NCBI GenBank assembly: GCA_019828545.1
Contig: JACVRA010000161.1
Location: forward strand, 310,001-374,000
DNA: 64,000 bases
Source: Paracamarosporium sp. OC-R06-R3
Taxonomy: Eukaryota > Ascomycota > Dothideomycetes > Pleosporales > Didymosphaeriaceae
Direction: 5' to 3'
The position numbers were made by a program, and so were the translations under genes. Below are positions 10,414 through 21,746 of this stretch, one piece after another; positions within the stretch are counted from its first letter, which is position 1; every line of letters starts with the position of its first letter. Below the pieces are notes generated by a model. It searched no databases, was not told the origin of the DNA, and was given only the letters and a program-made list of their open reading frames with translations.

Positions 10414-12345
10414 CTAGTCGCTATTTTCTTCGCTGTCGCTGCTGTCACCGCTCCCATCGGAGCTTTCCGTATCAGACTTTGCATTTGAACTGGCCTCGTC
10501 CTGTTCTTCATTACCTGAAGCTGAGTCGGAAAATGAGTCTTCATCACTGCTCTCCTCTGAGCTAGAGCTCTCCTCCTCACTACTACTACTATCGCTGCTT
10601 TCGTCACTCGACACATCTGTTCTGCGCTTTCGTCTGCGAGCGTTGTTTTGAGCAGCTGATTGTGCCACCTCGGAAGATTGTTTATTGTTCGGCAGTCCGT
10701 GTTGCGGGGTGGTAGCAGTAGGCATAGGCATGTTCAGGACAGAGCAGAGTGCTTCGGCACGGCTTCGCTTCAAGCGTCGGATGTACCCTTCCGGATATTC
10801 GTGGCCCGCCATGTTCTCGATATCCCCTTCCACCCGCCGTCGCTTCCGTTCTTTTGAAAGGCGTTCTTGGAGAGCAGCTTCCTTCATAGCCTCGCGCTCG
10901 TCCATACCTTCTTTCTTCTCCTCCTCGTCAATCTCGTGAACGGCTTTCGTGCAACGTTCGTGTAGTCTTTGAATGACTCCTGCACCTTTCAAACCCTTCA
11001 CGTACTCAATCAATGCGTCGGAATATTCCTCTGGAATACGGAAGATATTCAAAGAATTGTCGAGCACGTCGTTCTGAATTGCCTTATTGAACTTCCAGTT
11101 TGCTCGATCTTGGTGATATTGAGCAAGATAGTTGAGATACCGTGAAGGATCTTTCTTCTTGCTCTTTGCAGTGGTTGCACCTGTCGATGCCTATACTGTA
11201 GGTCAGTCAATGTTCAAAGCATGTTGCAAATGCCAGAGTTGTGAGGTTGACACTACAAACAAAACGTCCTGGACCATACTCCAGCTCCTATCAGCCAGGA
11301 CAAGGGTTCGAGCATACTTGGTCGTTGTATCACCTATTCAAGGTAACGCGATGTGCTCAGATTCCTGTCCTATGGCCACACATCGAGCCCAGCCTCCAGG
11401 GTCACTGAACTTGATATTTCCATCCACACCTGCACAATCGGCTCAAAAAGAAAAAAAAAAACTGACCTGAGAAGTTGAGGGTGGGTTTTTGTTCGCGATG
11501 TGCACCTTCGGCGGTTCCGCGAATTGCGCGACCTCAGCTGGCGTGAAGTCGGCGCTTGATCCCTTCTGATCAGCCACCCACTTCTTGAACAGATTGGAGG
11601 CGCTATTGCCGTCGCTCGTCTTGGTATCGGGGGTGAATGTCACCGACTTGCGTCGGTCAGTCTTTGGGGGTGACAAACTTGAGCTGGAGCTATTTGCGGT
11701 CTGTTGCTTCCTAGGGGTTACTAGAGAAGCGGAAGTGGGAGGAACAGATTCGGTGGATGGAAGTAAAGTTGAGCCATTTGCGGTGAAGTCTGTTTGCCCA
11801 GGTGAGAGAGATGGTGTTCGCGCGGTCATTGGCGCCGCCAGATTGTGCGCAGGCGGCTTCCTGCTGCCATGCGGGCCAACATTCGACGGTGATGACGTCT
11901 GGCCGTTATGAGCTTGTTTTGGGTCTTTTTTCTTCCGGTAATTCGAGTCACCCTTCTTCTTGCGATAGTTTGGGTCGCCTTTAGGTTGGGCTCCGTCAGC
12001 TGGGGTCGTTTCACTTTCTGCTGGTTTCAGTGATTCAAGCTCTACCTCTGGAGCAGCCACGGCAGATCCGTTTGCGGGATAATCTCCCCAGCTGTGTCTG
12101 CTCTTTTTCACAGAGACGCCCTCGATATCAGCTGCATCAGAGTGGTGCTTGCGCTTGCCAAGCTTGGATCGGTCTTTGGTAGTTTGGCTACTACTGCTCT
12201 CTTCTTGCAATGCACTAGCATTCTGAACGAGGGACTGGTCAGTCTGGTTCTCCTCGACGTGGTAGTTTGATCCAGGCTCCGAGAATTTCTTGAGCTTCAG
12301 GCCCAGACGCTTCCAGGCCGGGACGAAGGCGCCAGGTTGTGCCAT
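10414..12345 (-). CDS. WKF-domain protein (C7orf50-like), acidic Ser-rich tail
   Basis: Two exons, 11467-12345 and 10414-11190, separated by a 276-nt intron (donor CAG/GTCAGT, acceptor TATAG), giving about 551 residues. The domain follows the junction: a KKKDPSRYLNYLAQYHQDR segment, the signature NWKFNKAIQNDVLDN, then FRIPEEYSDALIEYVKGLKG, at roughly residues 305-370. This matches the WKF domain found in human C7orf50 and fungal homologues, which are thought to act in the nucleolus or ribosome biogenesis. The N-terminal half is disordered and Ser/Pro/Lys-rich with basic patches (RKKKGDSNYRKKKDPK). The last 70 residues are almost all Ser, Asp and Glu, as in nucleolar chaperone-like tails. It shares a 354-bp promoter region with the proteasome gene. 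Confidence 0.85.
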
Positions 12346-12699
12346 GTTGTAAAAGGGAAATGGGAGGTTTTCAGGATGTACCCCAGCGGATTTGCATCGC
12401 TCAAGCCCGAATCAGCTCGTCGCGCAGCCTTTGTCAGTATCGAAATATCAAATGAGAGGCAGCAGACAGAAATTTGGAGGTGCCAAGGAATGAGCCAGGG
12501 TGGCGCGGGCCAATCGCACCTCCACAGCCGGCGATCGCCTTGACCGAGACAGCTCCAGGCTTCCCGCAACGCGTAACGGCACAACGATAGTCACCTTCAT
12601 CAACAGGCACGCACGCTTGCTCCCCGCTTACGCCCAATTTCCTCGAGCTCCGCAGCTGAACGACCCCGCAACACATAAACTTAGACGCCCGCCGCCGCC
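12346..12699. promoter_or_regulatory. Divergent promoter region between WKF gene and SCL1
   Basis: 354 bp separate the start codons of two divergently transcribed conserved genes. No clear TATA box. A GGTGGC core at about 12499-12504 only partly matches the yeast proteasome element, so I do not call it. Confidence 0.5.
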
Positions 12700-13715
12700 A
12701 TGTCTGGTGCGTTGTGAGCTCCGGTAGCTCTTGTATGAGCCTTTGCTAACGGCCGTCCTTGCACACAGGAAGCGCAGGCTACGACAGACACATTACCATC
12801 TTCTCCGACCAGGGCCGCCTGTATCAAGTCGGTACGCTTATTCTGCTTGTCATCGCCTACCACTCGGGCTTTATAGTAGAGCTGCACTGACAGCTCCAGA
12901 ATATGCATTCAAGGCAATCACGGCGGCAAACATCACATCGGTGGGCGTGCGGGGCAAGAACTGCGCAGTAGTCATCTCGCAGAAGAAGGTGCCTGTATGT
13001 TGCCAAGCTCTACATGTACGGATACGGACTACAATTGACCCCTCATCTAGGACAAGCTGATCGAACCGTCCTCCGTCTCCCACATTTTCAAGCTGTCGCC
13101 GTCGGTTGGCTGCGTCATGACAGGTTCGATAGCTGATGCTAGGGCCTCGGTGAGCCGTGCGCGCGGTGAGGCTGCTGAGTTCCGCTACAAGTTTGGATAC
13201 GAGATGCCCTGCGATGTGCTGGCCAAGCGGATAGCCAACATCAGCCAGGTCTACACCCAGCGGGTAAGCAAGGCTGCAGCAGAGCGGTGGCAAGAAGGGT
13301 AGTTGAGGAGATTCTGACACATGCACAGGCTTACATGCGGCCGCTGGGCGTCGCCACCACGCTCATATCCCTAGACTCAGAATTCGGACCTCAGCTGTAC
13401 AAGTGCGACCCCGCAGGCTACTATGTTGGCTACAAGGCCACGGCGTCGGGGCCGAAGACACAAGAGGCGCTCAATTTCCTAGAGAAGAAGTTGAAGAACA
13501 AGGAGCACGCAGAGGGCAGCTGGGAGGAGGTGGTTGAGCTTGGCATCACGGCGCTGAGCACGGTGCTGTCGGTCGACTTCAAGAAGGGTGAGCTCGAGAT
13601 AGGCATCGTGGGAGGCCCCAGGGCCGACGGCGAGGACGGCACGGACCCGCAGTTCAGGTCCTTAACGGAGGAGGAAATCGACGAACGACTGCAGTCGATC
13701 GCTGACAAGGACTGA
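12700..13715 (+). CDS. SCL1: 20S proteasome subunit alpha-1 (SCL1/PSMA6 type)
   Basis: Five exons: 12700-12706, 12769-12831, 12900-12994, 13051-13263 and 13329-13715; all phases close and give 254 residues, the usual size. The first coding exon is only 7 nt (ATG TCT G). The N-terminal alpha-subunit signature, [21 protein letters not shown], spans exons 2 and 3. It is followed by the Ntn-hydrolase fold segments [49 protein letters not shown] and [19 protein letters not shown]. Alpha subunits form the outer, non-catalytic rings that gate substrate entry and bind the regulatory particle. The acidic C-terminus is typical. Start chosen by splice fit and the CCGCCGCCATG context. Confidence 0.97.
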
Positions 13716-14699
13716 GACCCGTCGCCGAGGACGTGGGTCTGTGGGATGCAAGAAAGACGGCGGTGGGCTAGCAGGTAGCTGGAAGAGCATTTGATGCGCC
13801 AGGCAACGTGGCGGGATACGCAGTGTCGAGCGTTAGACGTCTCACCCTGCATGGGCTGCGCGCATTGAGATTTGGCGTGGGACGGCATGGGTCTCGCGAG
13901 CGGCCTCGTCAGCCGCGAAAGCGTGTGGTTCTGTATGTACTAGCCTCACGTCAATGACAACGTTTCCTCTCACTCCAGCTGCACCGACGCAGGAACACAT
14001 GGCGCAACGTCATCTTACTGACCTCACTGGCCAGCAGCGGCGCAGCCGTAGGGTGTGGCTGACATCGGACGGAGGCTTTTGCGGTGACCTGCGAGTGTTG
14101 TGGGCTTCGCCGGTAGCTGTCCGACGAGCTCTTCAGTTGACATTCACCACCGCCTAATTTGGGATGCGAGCCAATCACAGTCGCGAGTTCGGTACCTCGC
14201 TCATCGTGGCTCAGAGCCTTGCCGGATGAGGCAGACACCCTAAGCCCGAATCGGCGATGTGGCGCTCTGCAGTGACCTGAACACCAGCTATGCTCCCGCA
14301 AGAGTACCATGACAGCTGGAGTCGACGGGGCCGACGGGCTTGACGATTGCGCTTAGGTGTCGACTTCCTTCCAAACTCCATCTTCGACACCACTCTTACA
14401 CCTTGTCGTAACCCCCTACACCGGCTCTGCGATGCTGAATGGTCCAGCGTATCCAGCTGGGTCGCCTGCTCAGGGCCACAATGTGGATCTCTCGGCAAAA
14501 GCTACACCAGCGGGAGTGGCCTACGGCCTCGCAACTACACTGAACCACCGTTGAACTCCCACGCTTCTTCATTATATAACGGTCGCCACGCCGCTATCGA
14601 CTACACCACAGTCAAGCCTCAGATCAGCCTCTTTGCTTTCAACCTATCCTTTAATCGCTTTCGTTCTCGTCTTCGTTATCAGCAATTCACTCTGCCACC
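13716..14699. other. Intergenic stretch, about 1 kb
   Basis: No supportable gene. The 3' flank of SCL1 and upstream region of the next gene. 14570-14699 becomes pyrimidine-rich, as expected of a fungal 5' leader. Confidence 0.55.
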
Positions 14700-15562
14700 A
14701 TGTCCGACGGTCGTAAGCCTACCCCTACTCCATTACGCTCATCCAGTCTTGCTCTTCAGCACCCATTCATGCCTGATTCGACCTCGCAACTTTCTCTTAC
14801 TTTGAAATTCCTGCTAAGCTATGATCTCTAGTGAACGATGCCCGCGCCATCCGCATTACGGAGATCATGAGCGACTTCCGCAACCTTCAGTACTATCTCA
14901 GCCAACTTCGCGCCTCTCCGACCGCTGAGGAATACTATCTCGAGGGCTACTCACTACTCCGCCAATGCACCAGCGAAGCCCAAAGCATCCTCGCAACTCC
15001 TTTTGCTGCCACCACCGGCGCAACGGGCGGTGACCCAGAGCGCGAGAAGCAGCAACTGAGGGCGTAAGTGCACTTGTCGTCTCATATCGCTCCTGTGTCC
15101 TAGAACCACATTCGGGTAACTCCTTCGAATGAACCAAGGGACTCAACTGAATGGAAGGCAATGAAGAGCATGGCTGACGTCAGAGATAGTATTATCATCG
15201 ATGCTGCGGTACGGCGTTTCCAGTGCCAAAGAGCGTATCTGAGAGCACACGCGGGTTTGAGGTGGATGAACACGCGGAACAGCATCTTGCGAGGACAGAA
15301 GCCCAACGCAACTCACTTTGCGTCTCTCCAAGCGGCCGACAGTAATCTTCGCATGGTATGGCAACCACTTCCTGCATCCTCTGATCAACCCCCTTTCCTA
15401 CTATCCCTAGGTCAACAAAACTAATTTTTCCTTCAGGAGCTCCTTGCCATCACCGACTCGCACGTCGACAACACCCTGCGCACCCAGGACGCCTCACAGG
15501 GAAAATGGCTCAGCGAAGACCCCTCCCTGACTCAAATTCAACAGATGCTCATGAGCCGATGA
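14700..15562 (+). CDS. Conserved-looking helical protein of unknown function
   Basis: Four exons: 14700-14712 (13 nt: MSDG plus one base), 14832-15063, 15139-15355 and 15437-15562. All phases close, giving 195 residues. The sequence is soluble, mainly helical and charged: ARAIRITEIMSDFRNLQYYL, EEYYLEGYSLLRQCTSEAQ, WKAMKSMADVRDSIIIDAAV and a C-terminal LTQIQQMLMSR. I do not recognise a family. There is no signal peptide, membrane helix or Cys cluster. A long pyrimidine-rich leader precedes the ATG. The splice pattern and absence of stops across four exons argue for a real gene; the function is open. Confidence 0.7.
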
Positions 15563-17756
15563 AGCACCTTACTTTCCCTTTCGGCGGGCGCCCGGCCCTT
15601 CTTCGACGCTTCTCCGAAACGACAGCCTCAAAAGTCTTTCCTAAACGATACCCCCCTCCGTTCGTCAAGCCTTTTCGCGTCATCGCTTCCCTGTACGCTA
15701 CTGTACCTCCTGCGCTTCGGTTGCCCGTTTCCCCACACGCCTACTGTCACTGTCATGTCAGTTTAGGGCTCTCCGCGCGCATGCCCAGCTTGTCCTCTCA
15801 TCACTTCCGCATCTCTTTTGTGCATTCCTCATCGTTCCATTGGCCGAGCTTTGAGGCCACGCTTGGATGGGTTCATGCCGTGCTGGTCACGCTGCCCTGT
15901 CTAGCTAAATCATTTTCAGTTTGGGGTTGGGTTCGGACGTTAAGCATAGTTTTTTTTTCTTCCGTTGGTGCACTATGGTTGATTGTTTAGCGTTGGCGTT
16001 GGCGTTTGTGCCGGTGCACTTTCTGTACAAAGGGTATCAAGTGGGCCGGTCGCCGGTTGGCCGCTACTAAGCGACGCCGGTGTGTACCTCTGTATTCTGC
16101 AGTTTTTTGCGTGGTCGCTGGATAGGACATTGCAAAGCGTCCGGCATTCGCTTCCGGCAGATTGCTTCGACTTGTGGTGCGGTGCGAGGTCGGATTCGAT
16201 GTGTTAATTTTCAATTCCTTAGATTTTCTTTTCCTACGTCGTGTTCTATTTGTTGATACATTTCAATTGCATTTCCCCAGTGTACATATCATTTTCTTCA
16301 CCGTACATACATCCACATTCCTAATCCACACATACAACTCACACCTTCAACCAGCCAACCAAGTCTTCTACCCACTCCGAACACCCACATGCTCAAACCA
16401 TCCATCTCCCAACCCCAAATACGCATGTACATCCGCATTAGTACTCCACGCCCGCACCAACGTTGACCCCATGGCCCGCACAGGCCTAGCGCCAGATCTA
16501 GACTTCAGCTGCCGCGCACACGAGCTGAATGCTAATTAATCCTTGCACATAGCCCCGTAGTCAGTAAGTCAGTCGCTCGCTCAGCTGGGATCTTGACCCG
16601 ACAGAGCGGTCAGCACCTCGTGCGCATCGTCTACTCCTACTCCGCGGATCTCCACGACGTGCCGTGCTTCTGGGTCGGACAGTGTCGCTCGCTTAGAATA
16701 GAACATGCATATGTGCGTACCAAGTATGTTCGTCATGGATGCGTTTTTGCTTTCCTTGCGAGCGAGACGCATTACTATCTACTCGTATGCAATGACTAAA
16801 CACACTGCACATCTCACCCACGTGCATATCCCAACCCCTCCCATACACCACCACCCCTTCACCGCACACCTTCACCGCATACTTTCACCGCACACTTTCA
16901 CCGCACATCTTCACCGCATCAACTCCAACCGCAATCTCGCAATCGCACACCCACGCACGTCATCAAAATTTGTAGACCGCAGCACGGCCGGGGCCGAGCC
17001 CACCACGCTCCTTCCAGCCTAGCGCGCACAGACGCATCCCTCCCATCCACGTGGAAACCCTGCTGCTGCGGTTCCGCATCCGGCATGGTGCAGATCGGGG
17101 CTGCCGATCGGGGAGCTTAGCTGCGACGGGGTTGCCGATCTGAAGGTGAATTATCTTGGAGGGTGTGTGAGTTGGCAAGTTTGGGAGTTGCGATTTCGGA
17201 ATGTTGCTGTGAGCGAGTTGATGGGGAGGGAAAGAGGAAAGGATGGGGGGAGGAGGTGGTTAGAGGGGTAAAGGTTTTCCGGGTGGGAGGGAAGATGGAG
17301 AGGGGTAGATGGTGTGTTGATAAGGAGGGGGAAGATAAGATGTGTTTGGTGGTGCTTTAGAGGGAAGAGAGGCTTATTGTGATTTTCAGTGATTTTCATT
17401 TGTGTATTGAAGGTACCGTCATGCGCATGCCTGGGAAGCGGAAGGTAGACAATAGTGTCCTTCTGTATTATGACGACCTTTTTGGTCGAAGACTGGTCTG
17501 TCGTATTGTGTCTCTAGGAAATCTCTAAAGAAAGGTCCTTTGTATGAGCGAGAAGTGACAACCCCAACATTCAACTTCTTGTCCGTGAGAATGCTTCTCC
17601 TTCGTCCTTATGACAACTTTTTTTTTTTTTCGCTAAAGACAGGGTTGATGTTTCACGGTCGCAGGACAAGCTCCGCCGGACAGAAAAAGCTGATCTTACG
17701 AGAATTACCATGAATATCCAACCTTTTGACCAGGATACACATCGCTGTCACTTTGC
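15563..17756. other. Gene-free 2.2 kb with opposite strand skews
   Basis: Open frames here are short and lack domains. About 16250-16450 and 16800-16950 are very G-poor on the plus strand (CA/CT-rich), while 17160-17370 is very C-poor and rich in G/GA/GT. A 13-bp tandem repeat lies at 16858-16922. No gene can be supported on either strand. Confidence 0.6.
16858..16922 (+). repeat. 13-bp tandem repeat, five copies
   Basis: Five successive 13-nt units beginning TTCACCGCA, with small changes in the last four bases. They lie inside the C-rich, G-poor stretch and outside any gene. Confidence 0.85.
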
Positions 17757-18341
17757 CTATTCGTTCAAGGCTTCCCGGTATCTCTTCCAGACTACCTGGG
17801 TTTGGTTCCAGGCTTCCTGAGTTCGGTACCAGGCTTCCTGGGCTCGGTTCCAGGCTTCTAGGTATTCGTTCAGGGCTTCCAGATGATTATCGAGGGCTTC
17901 CTTGTGTAGTTCGAGTAGCTCTACAAGAAAGAGATTGTTCGGCGGCTGGGTTCGATTGAAGGTCTGGGTCTGGGAACTCGTGAGGTTGGTAGTACGATCC
18001 TGATCTGCAGGACAACCAATCTTCAAGGCAAGTCAGTCATGAGACCATCGCACGTCTGGACTACGTACCTCTTCATCATTTTCACTCTCTTCTGGTCCTT
18101 CCTGCCATACAGTTCGACAAATCGGACACTTCTTCTCGAGCTCTGGATCATTGTTTAGCATGGCAATAAGGCAGTTGAGACCGAAGATGTGAGCGCATCC
18201 CTCCATCTTGATGCGCACAGACTGCTCCGAGTGCTCTGCGTAGAGGCAGATGGGGCAATCTCCAAGGGCTGACAGCTCGTCATGGCGGACGAATTCTGTC
18301 TTGTCATTCAAGAATGCCGTGGCTCGCTCGTGGACAGCCAT
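17757..18341 (-). CDS. RING-type zinc finger protein with Trp-rich heptad tail
   Basis: Two exons, 18069-18341 and 17757-18020, with a 48-nt intron (GTACGT donor, CTGAC branch, GAAG acceptor), giving 178 residues. The RING is CPICLYAEH, then EGCAHIFGLNCLIAML, then CPICR: a C-x2-C pair, C-x-H, a Cys and a final C-x2-C. The usual fifth ligand position is Gly, as in many fungal C-x-H-x2-G-type RINGs. RING domains recruit E2 enzymes for ubiquitin transfer, so an E3 role is inferred. The tail has successive seven-residue units (LEALNEY, LEAWNRA, QEAWYRT, QEAWNQT, QVVWKRY, REALNE) that predict a coiled coil. I chose the ATG at 18341 because a TATA-like box and pyrimidine-rich leader lie upstream. 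An in-frame ATG at 18476 is possible. Confidence 0.75.
17765..17890 (-). repeat. Imperfect 21-bp coding repeat (heptad tail)
   Basis: Successive 21-nt units related to GAAGCCTGGTACCGA encode the A-W heptads of the RING protein. The units differ at several bases, so this is an older duplication and not a fresh slippage. Confidence 0.75.
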
Positions 18342-18430
18342 TGCGGGAAAACCTAAGAATTTCCAGCAATAGAAAGGGAAGGGGTGCAGGTTGAAGTGGT
18401 AGTGGAGAGGTGAGGTGCGAGGTGCGAGGT

Positions 18431-18439
18431 GTTTAAATA
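18431..18439 (-). promoter_or_regulatory. TATA-like box of the RING gene
   Basis: TATTTAAAC on the minus strand, 90 nt upstream of the chosen ATG. A pyrimidine-rich leader and a short CGCACCT direct repeat lie between them. Confidence 0.45.
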
Positions 18440-18441
18440 GA

Positions 18442-19928
18442 CGCGTAACAAGTGAAGTGTCGAATCCATCAGGCACGGCGGATAATGCGAACGCGTATCG
18501 CAGGGCCGTTCAACCAGGTAATGGGGACTTCATCATTTAATCGCGTAGGTTAAGTCGGTGAGAACCATTTTTACAAATCTGTTAATCTCATATATATATT
18601 GGTTAATCTGACCATACGTAGTGGAACGCAAACCATAGGTGTACTGGCGGCAAAGAAGTAGATTAGAAGCATAAAAGCATCTCGTCGATCTCCCAACGTC
18701 AGTCTGCACATATTGTCTTTGTCGAAAGTCTTTCCACCTCCACTAACATGCCTGAAAACAAGTCCTATCAAAAGAAATTCCTGCACCCTACTGTCTGAAC
18801 TTTTGAGGGCACCTACATCACGACTGACTCCATACTACTTAGACTAGCTACTTATCTCTCACAGCGTCTTCTCATGAAGGATCTATGTCAGTCAACGCAG
18901 CCTATCATATCATGACCGCTAGGAAGCTATAACGCTTGCAACTGGGGTATATTCACACATTTTTAAAAAGTTTAAAAGGTAATGGGATGGGGAAGATATG
19001 GAAACGATGGTGAGGCTGACATGTCGACGAAGCTAGATTCCGATCGAATTCAGAAGGTGGCGTGAGTTCGTGTGGACTTTGTGAATTCGACATAGCGTGA
19101 AGTTGTACGAGTTGATTTTGTTGAATTTATTTCCGTCCTCGGAGTAAGATGTAATAATGGAGTATTAAAAGTCGTGGTCAAGAAGGTACACAAACTTATA
19201 GTCGTTCAAAACGTGGATATATGCTATGACGGCCGCACCACGTTAAAGTCCTGTTGTCATCGGTTGAGGGCTTCGTAATTTTGTTACTGCAGTTTAGAAT
19301 GTTATCGGCTTTCAGTATAGAGAAGTATGGATCGCTGTTGTCCATATTTCACATGATTCACGCGTGAAAAAGAGATCTTAAAGACGCAATGATAGAGCCA
19401 GGCTAAAGGAGATACATCCCAGGATGAATGAAAGTGTCGAGTCACATGCTGCGTGGTCGACGCTGAACGGTAGTCAATGCAGACAGCGAGTGACGTTCCT
19501 ACATAGCCTTTGCCTTACGATCAATGGACGAGGTAGGGACTTTGATATATGCGACTTGCAACATACAATACTTTTCTGCAGTTTCATTCTAAAGCACGGT
19601 TAGCATTTTTTGGAGAAGAGACTAGGTTTTGCATGCTCTATGTCGCTGTGGTCGTATGGAAGAGTCTGTCCCGTAATCTTCCGCAGGTAAGCGCTTGTGT
19701 AACCGTTCAAGCCTAGTCGAATACGGTCGCCCTCACAGCCTGACGGATAACACACGGAACCGCACACGCTACTCCATCTTATCATTAATGCGCTAGGACA
19801 TCTCAATATCAGAAGTGCTACAACGTATACTTACAGTACCCAAGTTTTGCACGCTCAAAACTTGCGAGTTCGCTGCCTCGCACGAATCAAGCTCAAGCCT
19901 AGACAAGAGTCCGCAAGAGCTGAACACA
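18442..19928. other. Intergenic stretch, about 1.5 kb
   Basis: No supportable gene; AT-rich in 18900-19350. Upstream region of the HET gene. Confidence 0.55.
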
Positions 19929-21746
19929 ATGCCGCTTCAATGTAGGCCTCTCACCGCTGAGCAATCGGAAATTAGGATCTTGACCCTGCTGCCCGGTCAG
20001 TATGATGATCCGATATACTGCACCCTGCAGATAGTGTCCTTGGACGACTCTCCGGACTACGAGGCGCTATCCTACGTCTGGGGCGATGATCGGGACAGTA
20101 AAGAGATCGTTGTCGATGACCAAGTATGCACAATCGGTATGAATCTGGAGGCCGCCCTACGCCGCTTACGACGGGAGACAAAGTCACGCATCATCTGGGC
20201 TGATGCCCTATGCATTAACCAATTCGATGTCAAAGAGAGGAATGTCCAGGTGCCGTTTATGGGAAAGGTGTTCAGTGGAGCCACGGATGTGATTGTGTGG
20301 TTAGGCGAATCAACGAGGAATATCGGTGCATTGGCACGATATTTACATGAACCTGCTAAGAGGATCGAAGACGCCAGCACCGAGGAGATATATCCATCGA
20401 GTTCGCATGACAGCGATGCTACTAGATTTGACGAGATCGGTGGCTGTTCGCAAGTGAACCCTCAAGAGTTTAGCGATGACCAACTCGTATTTATGTTCCA
20501 GGTGTGGTTAGGGATAACTGAAGTATACCTGTCCTCTTATTTCGAGCGCATGTGGACATTCCAAGAATATCAACTCGCCAGGAGAGAACCCATACTCTTG
20601 AGCGGTAACTTCGAGCTCAGTTTGGTGAAAATCAAGGGCGTAATACATGCTACGACCCCCGACAAATGGATGTCAAAAATCGCGATACAATCTAGATCAC
20701 AAGGTACAACAGAAATTCTAGGTCGATTTTTGAACAAGGTTGGAAAGATATTATACACAGGCCCGACTGTTTTCGACGGAACACCCAGGATTGAGCACAA
20801 CATGGGATTGGGCTGGCTGCTCTACGAAACCGCAAACCGCAAATGTCAAGATTCACATGATAAGATATATGCCCTCTACGGTATGGCGGTAGAAGCAGCG
20901 AGAGCCCTCCCGCCTGACTATGACAAACCGATCTCTCAGGTGGCTATGGAGACCATTGTTTATTTGCATAGCCAGGATGCCTCATTTCTACTTATTTTAC
21001 AGTCTGCATATCATCTGCGTAGAGACCGGTTACAGAACAGCACTATGCCGAGCTGGATCCCGGATTTCTTCGCGTCCGACATGACGTCCGAACTACGAAC
21101 TCAGTTTGCGAGCCTGATGTCAATGCATATCAAGGTGGACACATGGGATACACGGATTGATCAACATGCGTTTTATTGCAAAGGCTACCCACGAGGACAG
21201 GTCAAAGTTCGCCACAAATTCCTGTCAATGCACGAAGATCTGGGCCTATATGTGAACGATATTTCTAGCATCCTCAAAACAAAGACAGTATTCCCAGAAT
21301 GGTCTAAAGAGCGTCTTGCCCAGGCTTTCATCAACACAAACTTGAGGTACTCGCGATATGATGTTAGCACTGGAGAACAATCCATGGCCGATGGAGTACT
21401 TAACATTCTTCAAGCAGGCATCTCTACCAATGGCGCATTAACTATTCAATTTCCAATCCTATCTGATAAGATACTCTTCTCCACCTCTGATGGACAATTC
21501 GGCATATCCACTAGTCTGACCGAAAACGGAGATCTGTTGGCTTTGATACCACAGTTGGCCCCGTGGCCTGTCCTATTACGTTGTGAATCAGAATGCCCGA
21601 GAGCACCCCTTCGTCTTTCTTGCCATTGCCGGCGTCTTCTGGTTGGATTTGCATACGTCAACGGCCTCATGAATAACGATTCCGAAGACAACGACCTCAT
21701 TTCTAAAATTTTAGCTGAAGAGATGGAAGACTTTGTGATTGGTTGA
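19929..21746 (+). CDS. HET-domain (heterokaryon incompatibility) protein
   Basis: Intact single-exon frame; 605 residues from the ATG at 19929 (an upstream in-frame ATG at 19815 would add 38). The start was chosen because the HET lead-in EIRILTLLPG follows directly. HET motifs are clear: YEALSYVWGD, then LRRETKSRIIWADALCINQ, then ERNVQVPFMGKVFSGATDVIVWLGE, then RMWTFQEYQLARREPILLSG. A later segment, CQDSHDKIYALYGMA, is also typical. HET domains trigger regulated cell death when incompatible hyphae fuse and are related to TIR-like domains. The C-terminal half is divergent with no added repeat domain. It ends in a Cys-containing segment (CESECPRAPLRLSCHCRR). Confidence 0.92.
   Translation: MPLQCRPLTAEQSEIRILTLLPGQYDDPIYCTLQIVSLDDSPDYEALSYVWGDDRDSKEIVVDDQVCTIGMNLEAALRRLRRETKSRIIWADALCINQFDVKERNVQVPFMGKVFSGATDVIVWLGESTRNIGALARYLHEPAKRIEDASTEEIYPSSSHDSDATRFDEIGGCSQVNPQEFSDDQLVFMFQVWLGITEVYLSSYFERMWTFQEYQLARREPILLSGNFELSLVKIKGVIHATTPDKWMSKIAIQSRSQGTTEILGRFLNKVGKILYTGPTVFDGTPRIEHNMGLGWLLYETANRKCQDSHDKIYALYGMAVEAARALPPDYDKPISQVAMETIVYLHSQDASFLLILQSAYHLRRDRLQNSTMPSWIPDFFASDMTSELRTQFASLMSMHIKVDTWDTRIDQHAFYCKGYPRGQVKVRHKFLSMHEDLGLYVNDISSILKTKTVFPEWSKERLAQAFINTNLRYSRYDVSTGEQSMADGVLNILQAGISTNGALTIQFPILSDKILFSTSDGQFGISTSLTENGDLLALIPQLAPWPVLLRCESECPRAPLRLSCHCRRLLVGFAYVNGLMNNDSEDNDLISKILAEEMEDFVIG

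Noticed and set aside
12490..12510. Proteasome control element upstream of SCL1
   Set aside because: Only the GGTGGC core matches; the rest of the yeast consensus is absent, and the regulator is not established in these fungi.
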